From Janibacter sp. HTCC2649 (lineage in GTDB: Bacteria > Actinomycetota > Actinomycetes > Actinomycetales > Dermatophilaceae), in contig NZ_CH672413.1 in NCBI RefSeq assembly GCF_000152705.1, forward strand, positions 186,001 through 250,000: a DNA stretch of 64,000 bases, read 5' to 3'. This document shows, piece by piece, positions 42,424-50,559 of this stretch (positions are counted from its first letter, which is position 1; the number at the start of each line of letters is the position of its first letter). The position numbers were made by a program, and so were the translations under genes. Below the pieces are notes generated by a model. That model saw nothing but the letters and a program-made list of their open reading frames with translations, was not told where the DNA came from and searched no databases.

Positions 42424-44886
42424 ATGAGTCAGAGGACCGTCCTACAGCTGGGGGGCCTGCACTGGGCCACCTCCGCTCGCGCCATCGAGTCCACGCTGAC
42501 TCGTCGGCACGGCGTTGAGGCCGTCGAGGCCAACGCCGCGAACCAGACCGCCACCGTGACCTACGACCCCGGGGTCACGTCAGTGTCGGAGCTCGCGGGG
42601 TGGGTTCGCGACTGCGGCTATCACTGCTCGGGTCGGTCGGTGCCGGACCACCTTTGCGAGCCGATGGGGGAGCCTGCAACGGGCCACGCGGCCCTCCGGA
42701 ACGGTCATGGCTCCACGGCGCTCCACGAAGACGCTGCGGTGGTCGACAGCCACGAGGCTCACGCCCGGCATGCCCTGCCCGCAGATGGTGGGCCCAGCAC
42801 TCACTCGTCGCACGAGATGATGGGCCACGGTGGGCACGCCGGGATGTCGATGGCTGACATGGCCCGAGACATGCGCAACCGGTTCCTTGTCGCCCTGGTG
42901 CTCACCGCCGGGATCACGTTGTGGTCGCCCATGGGTCGGGACATGCTCGGCTTCGAGGCGCCGACTCCGTTCGGGCTGCGCGACGACGTGTTCGCCCTGC
43001 TCCTCAGCCTGCCGGTCGTCTTCTACTCCGCATGGATCTTCTTCGACGGTGCCTGGCGGGCGCTGCGCAACCGCACGCTCGACATGATGGTGCTGGTCGC
43101 CGTGGCCGTCAGCGCGGGCTGGCTCTACAGCGTCGGCGTCACCGTCACGGGCGGCGGCGAGGTCTTCTACGAGGCCGCCGCGATGCTGACCACGTTCGTG
43201 CTGCTCGGGCACTGGTTCGAGATGCGTGCGCGCGGGGGTGCCAACGACGCGATCCGCGCCCTCCTGGACCTGGCACCGCCCCGGGCCATCGTCCTTCGCG
43301 GCGGCGAGGAGGTGGAGATCCCCACCGCCGACGTGGTCGTGGGCGACCTCGTGCTCATCCGACCCGGCAGCAAGGTGCCCGTGGACGGCATCGTCGAGGA
43401 CGGCATCTCCGAGATCGACGAGTCGATGGTCACCGGCGAGAGCATGCCCGTGGGCAAGACACCCGGCTCCGAGGTGATCGGCGCCTCGATCAACACCACG
43501 GGCACGCTCCGGGTCCGGGCCACCAAGGTCGGCTCCGACACGGCGCTCGCACAGATCGTCCACCTGGTGCAGGAGGCCCAGAACTCCAAGGCCCCCGGAC
43601 AGCGGCTCGCCGACCGCGCCGCGTTGTGGCTCGTCCTCGTCGCGCTCATCGGCGGCGTCGGGACCTTCCTCGTGTGGCTGGCTGTCGGCGCCAGCGTGCA
43701 GGTCGCCCTTCTCTTCGCCATCACGGTCGTGGTCATCACCTGCCCCGACGCCCTCGGCCTGGCCACCCCGACCGCGATCATGGTCGGGACCGGGCTGGGC
43801 GCCCGACGCGGAGTGCTGTTCAAGACCGCCACCGCGCTGGAGTCCGCTGCCCGCATCGACACCGTCGTCCTCGACAAGACCGGCACCCTCACCAAGGGCG
43901 AGCCCGAGGTCACCGACGTCGTGGTCGCCGACGGCACGGACGAGGACGAGCTGCTGCGCCTGGTCAGCGCCGTCGAGCGCGAGTCCGAGCACCCCCTCGC
44001 CGGCGCCATCGTCGCGTATGCCGTGCAGCGCGGCATCTCTCCGCCCGTCACCTCGGGCTTCCGCAACGTCCCCGGACACGGGGCCGTGGCAGACGTCGAC
44101 GGTCACCGCGTCGTCGTGGGCAACCGCAAGCTCATGGTGCAGGAGGGCATCGACGTCGGCCCACTGCTCGCTCGTCGCGAGGAGCTCGCGGCCAGTGGGC
44201 GCACCGCGGTGCTCGTCGGCGTGGACGGGCGCGGAGCCGGAGTCATCGCCCTGGCCGACGCGGTCCGCGAGACCTCCGAGCAGGCCATCCGTGAGCTGCA
44301 CGAGCTCGGCACCGAGGTCGTCATGCTCAGTGGCGACAACCAGGCCACGGCCGAACGCATCGCCCGCCAGCTCGGGATCGACACGGTGATCGCCGAGGTG
44401 CTCCCGGGTGACAAGGCCGCGAAGGTCGCCGAGCTGCAGGCACAGGGCAGGAGGGTCGCGATGGTGGGCGACGGCGTCAACGACGCACCTGCCCTGGCCC
44501 AGGCGGACCTCGGCATCGCGATCGGGGCCGGCACGGACGTCGCCATCGAGACGGCCGACCTCGTGCTCATGCGTTCGGACCCGCTGGACGTGCCGATCGC
44601 GCTGCGAGTCGGCCGGGGGACGCTGCGCAAGATGCGCCAGAACCTCGGGTGGGCCGTCGGCTACAACGTTATCGCGCTGCCCATCGCGGCCGGAGTCTTC
44701 GAACCCTCACTGGGCCTCGTGCTGCGGCCCGAGGCCGCAGCCCTGTCGATGTCCGGGTCTAGTGTCATCGTCGCCGTCAACGCCCTGATGCTCAAGCGGC
44801 TCCGGCTCCCCGCCCCACCACAGACAGTCGAGGGCACCAAGCCCACGCAACGTGCAGCCGAACCCGCAGCGCACCGCGGCGGCTGA
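42424..44886 (+). CDS. P1B-type ATPase with CPD membrane motif and degenerate HMA domain
   Basis: Metal-transporting P-type ATPase of 820 aa. The N-terminal domain has the HMA fold pattern (VLQLGGLHWATSARAIESTL to GYHC) but no CxxC in the metal loop. A His/Met-rich linker follows (SSHEMMGHGGHAGMSMADMARDM). The membrane motif is CPD at residues 440-442 ([16 protein letters not shown]), not CPC or CPH. Phosphorylation D484 (DKTGTLTKGE), SEHPLA and GDGVNDAPAL are intact, and the last helices have YNVIALPIAAG and MSGSSVIVAVNA. The His-rich linker and CsoR site suggest copper or silver. Confidence 0.9.
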   Translation: MSQRTVLQLGGLHWATSARAIESTLTRRHGVEAVEANAANQTATVTYDPGVTSVSELAGWVRDCGYHCSGRSVPDHLCEPMGEPATGHAALRNGHGSTALHEDAAVVDSHEAHARHALPADGGPSTHSSHEMMGHGGHAGMSMADMARDMRNRFLVALVLTAGITLWSPMGRDMLGFEAPTPFGLRDDVFALLLSLPVVFYSAWIFFDGAWRALRNRTLDMMVLVAVAVSAGWLYSVGVTVTGGGEVFYEAAAMLTTFVLLGHWFEMRARGGANDAIRALLDLAPPRAIVLRGGEEVEIPTADVVVGDLVLIRPGSKVPVDGIVEDGISEIDESMVTGESMPVGKTPGSEVIGASINTTGTLRVRATKVGSDTALAQIVHLVQEAQNSKAPGQRLADRAALWLVLVALIGGVGTFLVWLAVGASVQVALLFAITVVVITCPDALGLATPTAIMVGTGLGARRGVLFKTATALESAARIDTVVLDKTGTLTKGEPEVTDVVVADGTDEDELLRLVSAVERESEHPLAGAIVAYAVQRGISPPVTSGFRNVPGHGAVADVDGHRVVVGNRKLMVQEGIDVGPLLARREELAASGRTAVLVGVDGRGAGVIALADAVRETSEQAIRELHELGTEVVMLSGDNQATAERIARQLGIDTVIAEVLPGDKAAKVAELQAQGRRVAMVGDGVNDAPALAQADLGIAIGAGTDVAIETADLVLMRSDPLDVPIALRVGRGTLRKMRQNLGWAVGYNVIALPIAAGVFEPSLGLVLRPEAAALSMSGSSVIVAVNALMLKRLRLPAPPQTVEGTKPTQRAAEPAAHRGG

Positions 44887-44936
44887 CGCGAATCCCGACC
44901 AGTCGCCATAGGGCCGATCAGCCGGTTCAAGCCCAT

Positions 44937-44958
44937 CTTCATCAAACCTTCAGCAAAT
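44937..44958 (+). promoter_or_regulatory. Predicted response-regulator box for the DUF305 operon
   Basis: CTTCATCAAAC followed directly by CTTCAGCAAAT, the best-matched pair of the six boxes (nine of eleven positions). The DUF305 gene starts 116 bp downstream. Confidence 0.7.
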
Positions 44959-45073
44959 CCAGATCAGAGGCCCATCGTCGCGCCGCATGCTGGACACCGG
45001 CCCGCACCCGACTTCCCCTTCGCCCGGGTGCGCGCCACCACGATCGAAGACGCAACTCAAGGAGCAAACTCTC

Positions 45074-45667
45074 GTGCACCTCAACAAGCGCTACCCCATC
45101 CTTGCCGGGCTCGGCATCACGGCCGTCCTCACGCTCAGCGCCTGCGGAACCGACGAAGCCGGGTCCGCGGCGCCCGGTGGCATGGGCTCCATGTCGTCGA
45201 GCGCGTCCGAGAACGCTTACGCAGGCCAGAAGGACGACGTCGAGTTCGCGCAGATGATGATCCCGCACCACCAGCAGGCCGTGGAGATGGCCGACATGGC
45301 CCTCGAGGGCGCGTCCTCACCCGAGGTCACCGCGCTGGCGCAGCAGATCAAGGCCGCCCAGGACCCGGAGATCGCGACGATGACCGGCTGGCTCAAGGAG
45401 TGGAAGGCGCCCATGTCCGCGGACGGGGGCCACGGCGGTCACGACGGCGGGATGATGTCCGATGGAGACATGAAGGAACTGTCGGCAGCAAATGGTGCCG
45501 CCTTCGACGAGATGTGGCTCACCATGATGATCCAGCACCACGAGGGTGCTGTCGACATGGCGCAGGACGTTCTCAAGACGACCAGCAACCCAGAGGTCAA
45601 GGAGATGGCCCAGGCGATCGTCGATGGGCAGAACAAGGAAATCGCCACGATGAAGGCCCTCCTCTAA
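45074..45667 (+). CDS. DUF305 lipoprotein (copper-associated)
   Basis: Exported lipoprotein of 197 aa with lipobox LTLSACG. Two DUF305 repeats are visible, each with the metal-site motif: EFAQMMIPHHQQAVEMADMAL and MWLTMMIQHHEGAVDMAQDVL. A His/Gly/Met-rich loop (GGHGGHDGGMMSDGDM) joins them. DUF305 proteins are ferritin-like helical bundles common in copper loci. The GTG at 45074 follows AAGGAG at 45058; an earlier frame from 44987 has no site and lies inside the control region. Confidence 0.88.
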   Translation: MHLNKRYPILAGLGITAVLTLSACGTDEAGSAAPGGMGSMSSSASENAYAGQKDDVEFAQMMIPHHQQAVEMADMALEGASSPEVTALAQQIKAAQDPEIATMTGWLKEWKAPMSADGGHGGHDGGMMSDGDMKELSAANGAAFDEMWLTMMIQHHEGAVDMAQDVLKTTSNPEVKEMAQAIVDGQNKEIATMKALL

Positions 45668-45713
45668 CAGTCGGCTAGCACACCATCCGACCTCCTTCGC
45701 CCGAAAGGCTTCA

Positions 45714-46586
45714 ATGCACCGCTCGGCATCTCACGGAATCCGCGCGATAGTCGCGCTGGGGATCACGCTGACATTGCTGGCTGGGTGTTCGGCGAACGCC
45801 GATGACAACGCAGCCCAAGCGCCCACCGTCTCAAGCGCCGTCGCCAGCGCAACACTGCCGTCGGCGCACGTCCACGGGGTTGGCCGAGACCCTGCAGACG
45901 GTGCCCTGCTGCTGGCGACGCACGAAGGCCTCTTCCGGTACGGCCCCGACGGCCCCACGAGGGTCGGCCCGATCGTCGACCTCATGGGGTTCACCATTGC
46001 CGGTCCGGGCCATTACTACGCCTCAGGCCACCCCAACATGGTCCGCGAGCTTCCTCAGCCTATGGGCCTCCTCGAGAGCACGGACAGCGGCAAGACCTGG
46101 ACGGTCCTCTCACGGGGCGGACAGTCGGACTTCCACACCCTCACGCAAGCCGGCGACACCCTCATCGCGTTCGACGGACAGCTCCGACGGACGAGTGACC
46201 ACCGAACGTGGTCAACTGGCGCCCTCCCCGGAGAGCCGCGAACGCTCTCCTCCGACCCGGAGGGCAAGACCGTTCTCGCGACCACCCAGACCGGGCTGAT
46301 GGCGTCCAAGGACCAAGGAGTCACATGGGCGCCGATCGCAGGTGCACCGCCGCTGCTGCAGGTCGCATGGGGTGACGCACGAACGGTCGCGGGCGTCACC
46401 CCCGACGGGGCAGTAGCGATGAGCGTCGATGGTGCTCAGACATGGCGATTGACCGGCGCAAGCGTCCCTCCTCCGCAAGCCATGAGCGCCAGCGTGACGA
46501 AGGCAGGCCTGGAGGTCCTCGTTGTGACCGAACAGGACGTGCTCAGCTCAAAGGACGGAACGCGGTTCACCACCATCAGCAAATGA
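45714..46586 (+). CDS. F510_1955-type beta-propeller lipoprotein
   Basis: Lipoprotein of 290 aa (lipobox LLAGCS) with BNR/sialidase-like repeats: STDSGKTWTVLS, SKDQGVTWAPI and SVDGAQTWRL. The SAHVHGVGRDPADGALLLATHEGLFR opening is typical of the F510_1955 family, which is annotated as a glycosyl hydrolase-like propeller and often follows DUF305 in copper operons. It starts 46 bp after the DUF305 stop with CGAAAGG upstream. No catalytic role is shown. Confidence 0.82.
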   Translation: MHRSASHGIRAIVALGITLTLLAGCSANADDNAAQAPTVSSAVASATLPSAHVHGVGRDPADGALLLATHEGLFRYGPDGPTRVGPIVDLMGFTIAGPGHYYASGHPNMVRELPQPMGLLESTDSGKTWTVLSRGGQSDFHTLTQAGDTLIAFDGQLRRTSDHRTWSTGALPGEPRTLSSDPEGKTVLATTQTGLMASKDQGVTWAPIAGAPPLLQVAWGDARTVAGVTPDGAVAMSVDGAQTWRLTGASVPPPQAMSASVTKAGLEVLVVTEQDVLSSKDGTRFTTISK

Positions 46587-46673
46587 GGTGGATCGCTACC
46601 GCGAGTACCGGGGAGGCGACTCGCCGGCGTCGTACGTCTGCTCAGCCTTCCGACCCTGAACAATCACTTTTGT

Positions 46674-47096
46674 TTGCCCGGCGTGTGCCAGCGCGCTCCA
46701 TGCTTGCTCAGGACCCACGTCTCAGACGGGACGCAGCCGAACAGGCGACAATGGCCCGGCAATCGGGTGGCAGAAGCACCGCCGCCGCCGAGCAGGTCCG
46801 AGACCGCGGATACCGGAATCGATCCCGAGCTCATCGCGATCGATGGCAGCGGCGGGGTCCATGACGGCCAAGGGGGAGCGGACCGGTGGCCGTGGAGCCG
46901 TCGCTGGATTCATTACGTCGTCCCACGGATCAGCGCCGACATGGAATCGCTCATGCTCGACAACCGTACGGTCTTGGTGCCTTGGCACGGCCAGGTCATC
47001 CTCGCTTCGACCAAGCGACGGTCACCTCGAGTGATCGTCCACGGCAAGCATGGGGCCATGCTCGGCGAGGTGCGCCCATTCGAACAGAGGCGGTGA
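46674..47096 (+). CDS. Doubtful hypothetical protein or fragment
   Basis: Open frame of 140 aa whose second half (WSRRWIHYVVPRISADMESLMLDNRTVLVPWHGQVILAS) looks more protein-like than the first. There is no ribosome binding site at the ATG and no family resemblance. It could be the end of a gene cut by recombination. The rest of the 46587-47132 interval holds nothing I can support. Confidence 0.25.
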   Translation: MPGVCQRAPCLLRTHVSDGTQPNRRQWPGNRVAEAPPPPSRSETADTGIDPELIAIDGSGGVHDGQGGADRWPWSRRWIHYVVPRISADMESLMLDNRTVLVPWHGQVILASTKRRSPRVIVHGKHGAMLGEVRPFEQRR

Positions 47097-47132
47097 ACCC
47101 GTCGCCGCCGTCAAGGAAAGCAAGCGCGGACC

Positions 47133-47268
47133 GCGGCAAAGTCGGACGAGCGTAGCCGTCCTCCACGCGGCAAAGTCGGACGAGCGTAGCCGTCCTCCAC
47201 GCGGCAAAGTCGGACGAGCGTAGCCGTCCTCCACGCGGCAAAGTCGGACGAGCGTAGCCGTCCTGCAC
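47133..47268. repeat. Four tandem copies of a 34-bp repeat
   Basis: Units start at 47133, 47167, 47201 and 47235; the first three are identical and the fourth has one substitution near its end, followed by the start of a fifth. Each unit contains GGACG-N8-CGTCC, a small hairpin. The array lies after a gene-poor stretch and 20 bp before the stop of the convergent hypothetical gene. Confidence 0.9.
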
Positions 47269-47287
47269 GCGGCATGTCCGGTAGTCC

Positions 47288-47704
47288 TCATTCGGCGCGC
47301 TTGCGCCGGCGCCGTTCCTGATCGAGGTCCAGACCGAACGCTTCTATTGACACTCGGCGTGACTCCTCAATGCCCAGCCACACCAACAGGTAGGTCCGAG
47401 CGTCGTCATCCTGGATCGGCCACACAGGCCACTCGCCGCGCTGCAAGCGTTCGACAGCGTCCCCGATGTCGGACAAGAACGTATCGTCGAACTCGCCGTC
47501 GATGTACGACCAGACTTCTAGCGTCATTTTCGGATGGGACATGTTCTTCCACCACAAATGACCAGTCTGCTGCGCATAGGGCTCAGCGAACACCAGCACG
47601 TGTCCGACGCGCCCTTCGCCGATGGCGAGCACTTCCGCCACACGGAAGTCGAAGTCTTGCGCCGGGTGTGGCGACACAGGAGGGAACTGAGGCTTCCAAG
47701 GCAT
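47288..47704 (-). CDS. Hypothetical cytoplasmic protein
   Basis: Protein of 138 aa, acidic and Trp-rich (GHLWWKNMSHPKMTLEVWSYIDGEFDD), ending in a basic run (RRRRKRAE). No family is recognised. The ATG at 47704 is chosen for a normal N terminus (MPWKPQFPPVSPHPAQDF); a GTG six codons earlier is possible. A perfect GGGGGAA/TTCCCCC palindrome lies exactly over this start and might affect translation. Confidence 0.55.
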   Translation of the reverse strand: MPWKPQFPPVSPHPAQDFDFRVAEVLAIGEGRVGHVLVFAEPYAQQTGHLWWKNMSHPKMTLEVWSYIDGEFDDTFLSDIGDAVERLQRGEWPVWPIQDDDARTYLLVWLGIEESRRVSIEAFGLDLDQERRRRKRAE

Positions 47705-47766
47705 GGGGGAATCTTCCCCCACGAGCGGACCGGCCGATCTGGGGCAGATCCGGAAATTGCCTGGCC

Positions 47767-48141
47767 CTAGAGGTGCGGTAGTTCCGCGCCGCCGCGCCGT
47801 TCAGCTCGGCGAAACCGCCAGCGAAAGATCGAGAGGATTGCCACGGGCCAAGCCAATAGCGCTGGAAGCCACAGCCACCACCGCAACCCTGCCTCCTCTG
47901 CGGCAATCGATATGGCGACCATCCCGAATACTCCGAGGGCCCGCCATGCACGCCCTTCAAAGAATCCGCGGGAGGTTCGCGGACGTGCCCGAAGTTGGCG
48001 GGCGTACTCGTTGGGACCCAGCGCCTCCCACACCTCGCGGGCCAACGCGATGACCTCCGCGTCATCCTGGGCGCCAGTCCGCATCACCAGCGACTCCCAG
48101 ACTGGATACGTCTGATCTGCAGGCTCGTGTTCCAACTGCAC
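47767..48141 (-). CDS. Hypothetical membrane protein
   Basis: Protein of 124 aa with a soluble N-terminal half (VWESLVMRTGAQDDAEVIALAREVWEALGPNEYARQ) and two hydrophobic segments in the second half (LGVFGMVAISIAAEE and WWLWLPALLAWPVAILSIF). It ends in a basic tail. No family recognised. It lies 62 bp upstream of the other hypothetical gene on the same strand and may be cotranscribed with it. Confidence 0.5.
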   Translation of the reverse strand: MQLEHEPADQTYPVWESLVMRTGAQDDAEVIALAREVWEALGPNEYARQLRARPRTSRGFFEGRAWRALGVFGMVAISIAAEEAGLRWWLWLPALLAWPVAILSIFRWRFRRAERRGGAELPHL

Positions 48142-48404
48142 CAGCGAACGTGCTCCGCCAGGGTCGTGGAGCGCGAGGATGACGTCCGCGAGAGCGCGAT
48201 ATCATCGCGCCACCTCGGCGTCACTGAATCCATTGAGCCGGGGAGGACTGCCCGCCAAGGCGACCGGGCGGCCATGCGCGAGAGCCGATGCAATCAATAC
48301 GTGTGAGGGCTCGGGAATCTCCCACGGGAACTGAGCAGCAACCATCGGCACCCGCGCACACTACTGTGCCGGTCGATCAGCTCTCGACGATTTGACCGCG
48401 ACTA
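48142..48404. other. Intergenic, no gene supported
   Basis: Between the hypothetical membrane protein and the left repeat of the IS110-type element. Short frames only. Confidence 0.5.
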
Positions 48405-49849
48405 GGTTTACCGGACATCGGCTACTTGTTTCATTGACGGCATGGCCGGGATCTGACGAGGCTCGGTCTAGGCGTTCGGGGTTGTCGCTCTCATTTCGGC
48501 TGCTCACCTCGGTGTGGCTCTCATTTGGCCTGCGCATCCCCGGACGTCGCCAGAGCGGGAGAGGCTCAAGAGGGGTTTGCCCTAGCTCGAAGTAGCGTTG
48601 CCCTCCCAGCTCGACCACCCATCAGGTTCGAGTTCGGAGGACACCATGGACACGGCATCGCGAGTCGTCATCGGGATGGACCCACACAAACGCTCAGTCA
48701 CGATCGAAGTCATGACCAAGGACGAAACCATCGTCGGGACAGGGCGCTTCGCCACCGACCGTGACGGCCATGCCGCGATGCGCCGCTACGTCCAGGCGTG
48801 GCCTGACCGCGTCTGGGCGATCGAGGGATGCCAGGGCATCGGTCGGCACGTGGCCAACCGGCTCCTGGCCGAAGGCGAGCAGGTCGTTGACGTTCCACCG
48901 AAGCTGTCCGCTCGGGCGCGGGTGTTCGCTACCGGGCAGGGCCGCAAGACTGACGCCACCGACGCGCACTCGGTCGCGTTGGTCGGCACGCGGATGAGCG
49001 GCTTGCGACCTGTCGTCGACAACGAGGACCTGGCGGTGCTGCGGATCTTGGTCGACCGGCGCAGGTCGTTGGGCGAGGAGCACACCCGCAAGATGTCGCA
49101 GGTCCACCACCTGCTGCTCGAGTTGATCCCCGGCGGCGCGAAGAAGGACCTGTCCGCCGCCCAGGCCAAGAAGCTGCTCGCGACCGTCCGCCCGCGCGAT
49201 GCCGCCGGCAAAACGCGGCGTCGGGTCGCGGCTGAGCTGATCGCCGACCTCGAGCGGATCTATCAGCGCAAGAAGGCCGCGAACAAAGAGCTGACAGCCT
49301 TGGTCGCTGCGACCAGCACCACGCTCATGGCCCTGAACGGGATCGGCCCTTCCGGAGCCGCACGGCTGCTCGTCGAGGTCGGTGACATCACCCGGTTCCC
49401 GGACAAGAACCACTTCGGCTCATGGACCGGCACCGCACCCATCGACGCATCCTCGGGCGACAACGTCCGTCACCGGCTGTCCCGCGGGGGCAACCGTCAG
49501 ATCAACCGGGTGCTGCACATCATGGCCACCGTCCAGCTGCGCAACCCCACCGAGGGCCGCGACTACTTCGACCGCAGCAAAGCCCGCGGCAAGACCTCGA
49601 ACGAGTCCATGCGGCTGCTCAAACGGCGCCTGTCCGACATCGTGTACCGGACCATGGTCAACGACGCCGCCCGACACATTGGGACGGGCCCGGGAGGGCA
49701 ACGGGGCGACGACTCTGACTCCAGCGCGGCCGGCTCACAGCCCCACACCAACTCTTCGGACAAGCCACTTCCCGGACCCGCCACCACCGATCCTAGAACC
49801 CCGTTCCCGGCCGCCTCTTGACACAGAGGGGAGCCAGATCCGGTAAACC
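48405..49849 (+). mobile_element. IS110-family (IS1111-type) insertion sequence
   Basis: The transposase gene is flanked by a perfect 11-bp inverted repeat: GGTTTACCGGA at 48405-48415 and TCCGGTAAACC at 49839-49849. Such short subterminal inverted repeats mark the IS1111 group of IS110; the true ends may lie a few bases outside. The 230-bp left untranslated part could encode the guide RNA (bridge RNA) described for IS110 elements. Confidence 0.8.
48646..49821 (+). CDS. IS110-family DEDD transposase
   Basis: Transposase of 391 aa. The RuvC-like N-terminal domain begins VVIGMDPHKRSVTIEV with the first aspartate at residue 11 and continues to IEGCQGIGRHVA and DATDAHSVAL. The C-terminal transposase-20 domain has LMALNGIGPSGAARLLVEVGDITRFPDKNHFGSWTGTAP and the serine region. 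GGAGG precedes the ATG at 48646. The frame is intact, so the element may be active. Confidence 0.93.
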   Translation: MDTASRVVIGMDPHKRSVTIEVMTKDETIVGTGRFATDRDGHAAMRRYVQAWPDRVWAIEGCQGIGRHVANRLLAEGEQVVDVPPKLSARARVFATGQGRKTDATDAHSVALVGTRMSGLRPVVDNEDLAVLRILVDRRRSLGEEHTRKMSQVHHLLLELIPGGAKKDLSAAQAKKLLATVRPRDAAGKTRRRVAAELIADLERIYQRKKAANKELTALVAATSTTLMALNGIGPSGAARLLVEVGDITRFPDKNHFGSWTGTAPIDASSGDNVRHRLSRGGNRQINRVLHIMATVQLRNPTEGRDYFDRSKARGKTSNESMRLLKRRLSDIVYRTMVNDAARHIGTGPGGQRGDDSDSSAAGSQPHTNSSDKPLPGPATTDPRTPFPAAS

Positions 49850-50035
49850 AAACCAGCAACGATGGGGAGGCTGCGACCGAACATCCGTGACGAGCCGCGC
49901 CCCGGACTTGGATCTGGGGCATATCTAGTCGTACGGCGTCGCTGGGTGACCACATCGGCTCGGTTCCGCGCTTTAGGTCGACATCGATGTTGTCGTCGGC
50001 AGTAGGTGGCTGGCGCTGGACGAAGGAGATCCACA
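49850..50035. other. Intergenic region upstream of excisionase-like gene
   Basis: No gene supported. It should hold the promoter of the excisionase-like gene; no clear hexamers were identified. Confidence 0.45.
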
Positions 50036-50266
50036 GTGAGCACTACCCCACCCCACGCTATCCAGCGTGCATCTACTCACGCCGACGACGAGCTACTGAC
50101 TTTGCAGGAAGTCGCCGCTATGGTCCGGGTACCGGTCGCAACCTTGCGCTACTGGCGCCACCTCGGAACAGGGCCGCGTAGCTTCAGGATCGGACGGTGC
50201 GTTCGCTACTGGCGCACGGAGGTCGCCTCGTGGCTTGATAACCAGTCTTCAGAAGCGGTGGACTAG
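50036..50266 (+). CDS. Excisionase-like helix-turn-helix protein (MerR/AlpA fold)
   Basis: DNA-binding protein of 76 aa with the domain ELLTLQEVAAMVRVPVATLRYWRHLGTGPRSFRIGRCVRYW, typical of Xis/AlpA-type small proteins that accompany tyrosine integrases. The GTG at 50036 follows AAGGAG at a good distance. It lies about 290 bp upstream of the integrase on the same strand and probably favours excision of the island. Confidence 0.87.
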   Translation: MSTTPPHAIQRASTHADDELLTLQEVAAMVRVPVATLRYWRHLGTGPRSFRIGRCVRYWRTEVASWLDNQSSEAVD

Positions 50267-50275
50267 GGGAGTAGT

Positions 50276-50293
50276 GGCGGCGCGAAGGCCGCC
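50276..50293 (+). terminator. GC hairpin after excisionase-like gene
   Basis: GGCGGC-N6-GCCGCC, a perfect 6-bp stem starting 10 bp after the stop codon. There is no T run, so it is at best a weak or Rho-assisted terminator. Confidence 0.35.
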
Positions 50294-50559
50294 GGCTAGC
50301 GCGCTGGTCCCGACCTTGGCTCGACAGACCCATGCGACCTGGATGCGTGTTGCCCCGCGGACTGGACAAGGGGGATAGTCGGGGGGCGAGGTCGTTGAGA
50401 CTCAGACCGCTGCCGTGGGCGTCATGTGCGTCGGCCCGCTGGCCGTCGAGTGACGGTGGGTAGGTGCGATGCCTCGGCCCTTCAATGCAGCACATCCCCG
50501 ATGATCTCGATCCCGGGCAGACCGCCAATCAGCCGCTTGGCATCAGAAGGACTGTGACG

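Noticed and set aside
42580-44301. 573-aa minus-strand open frame opposite the CPD-type ATPase
   Set aside because: Shadow frame; no start signal and mirrored composition.
47133-47268. CRISPR array
   Set aside because: The 34-bp units abut directly with no spacers, and no cas genes are near.
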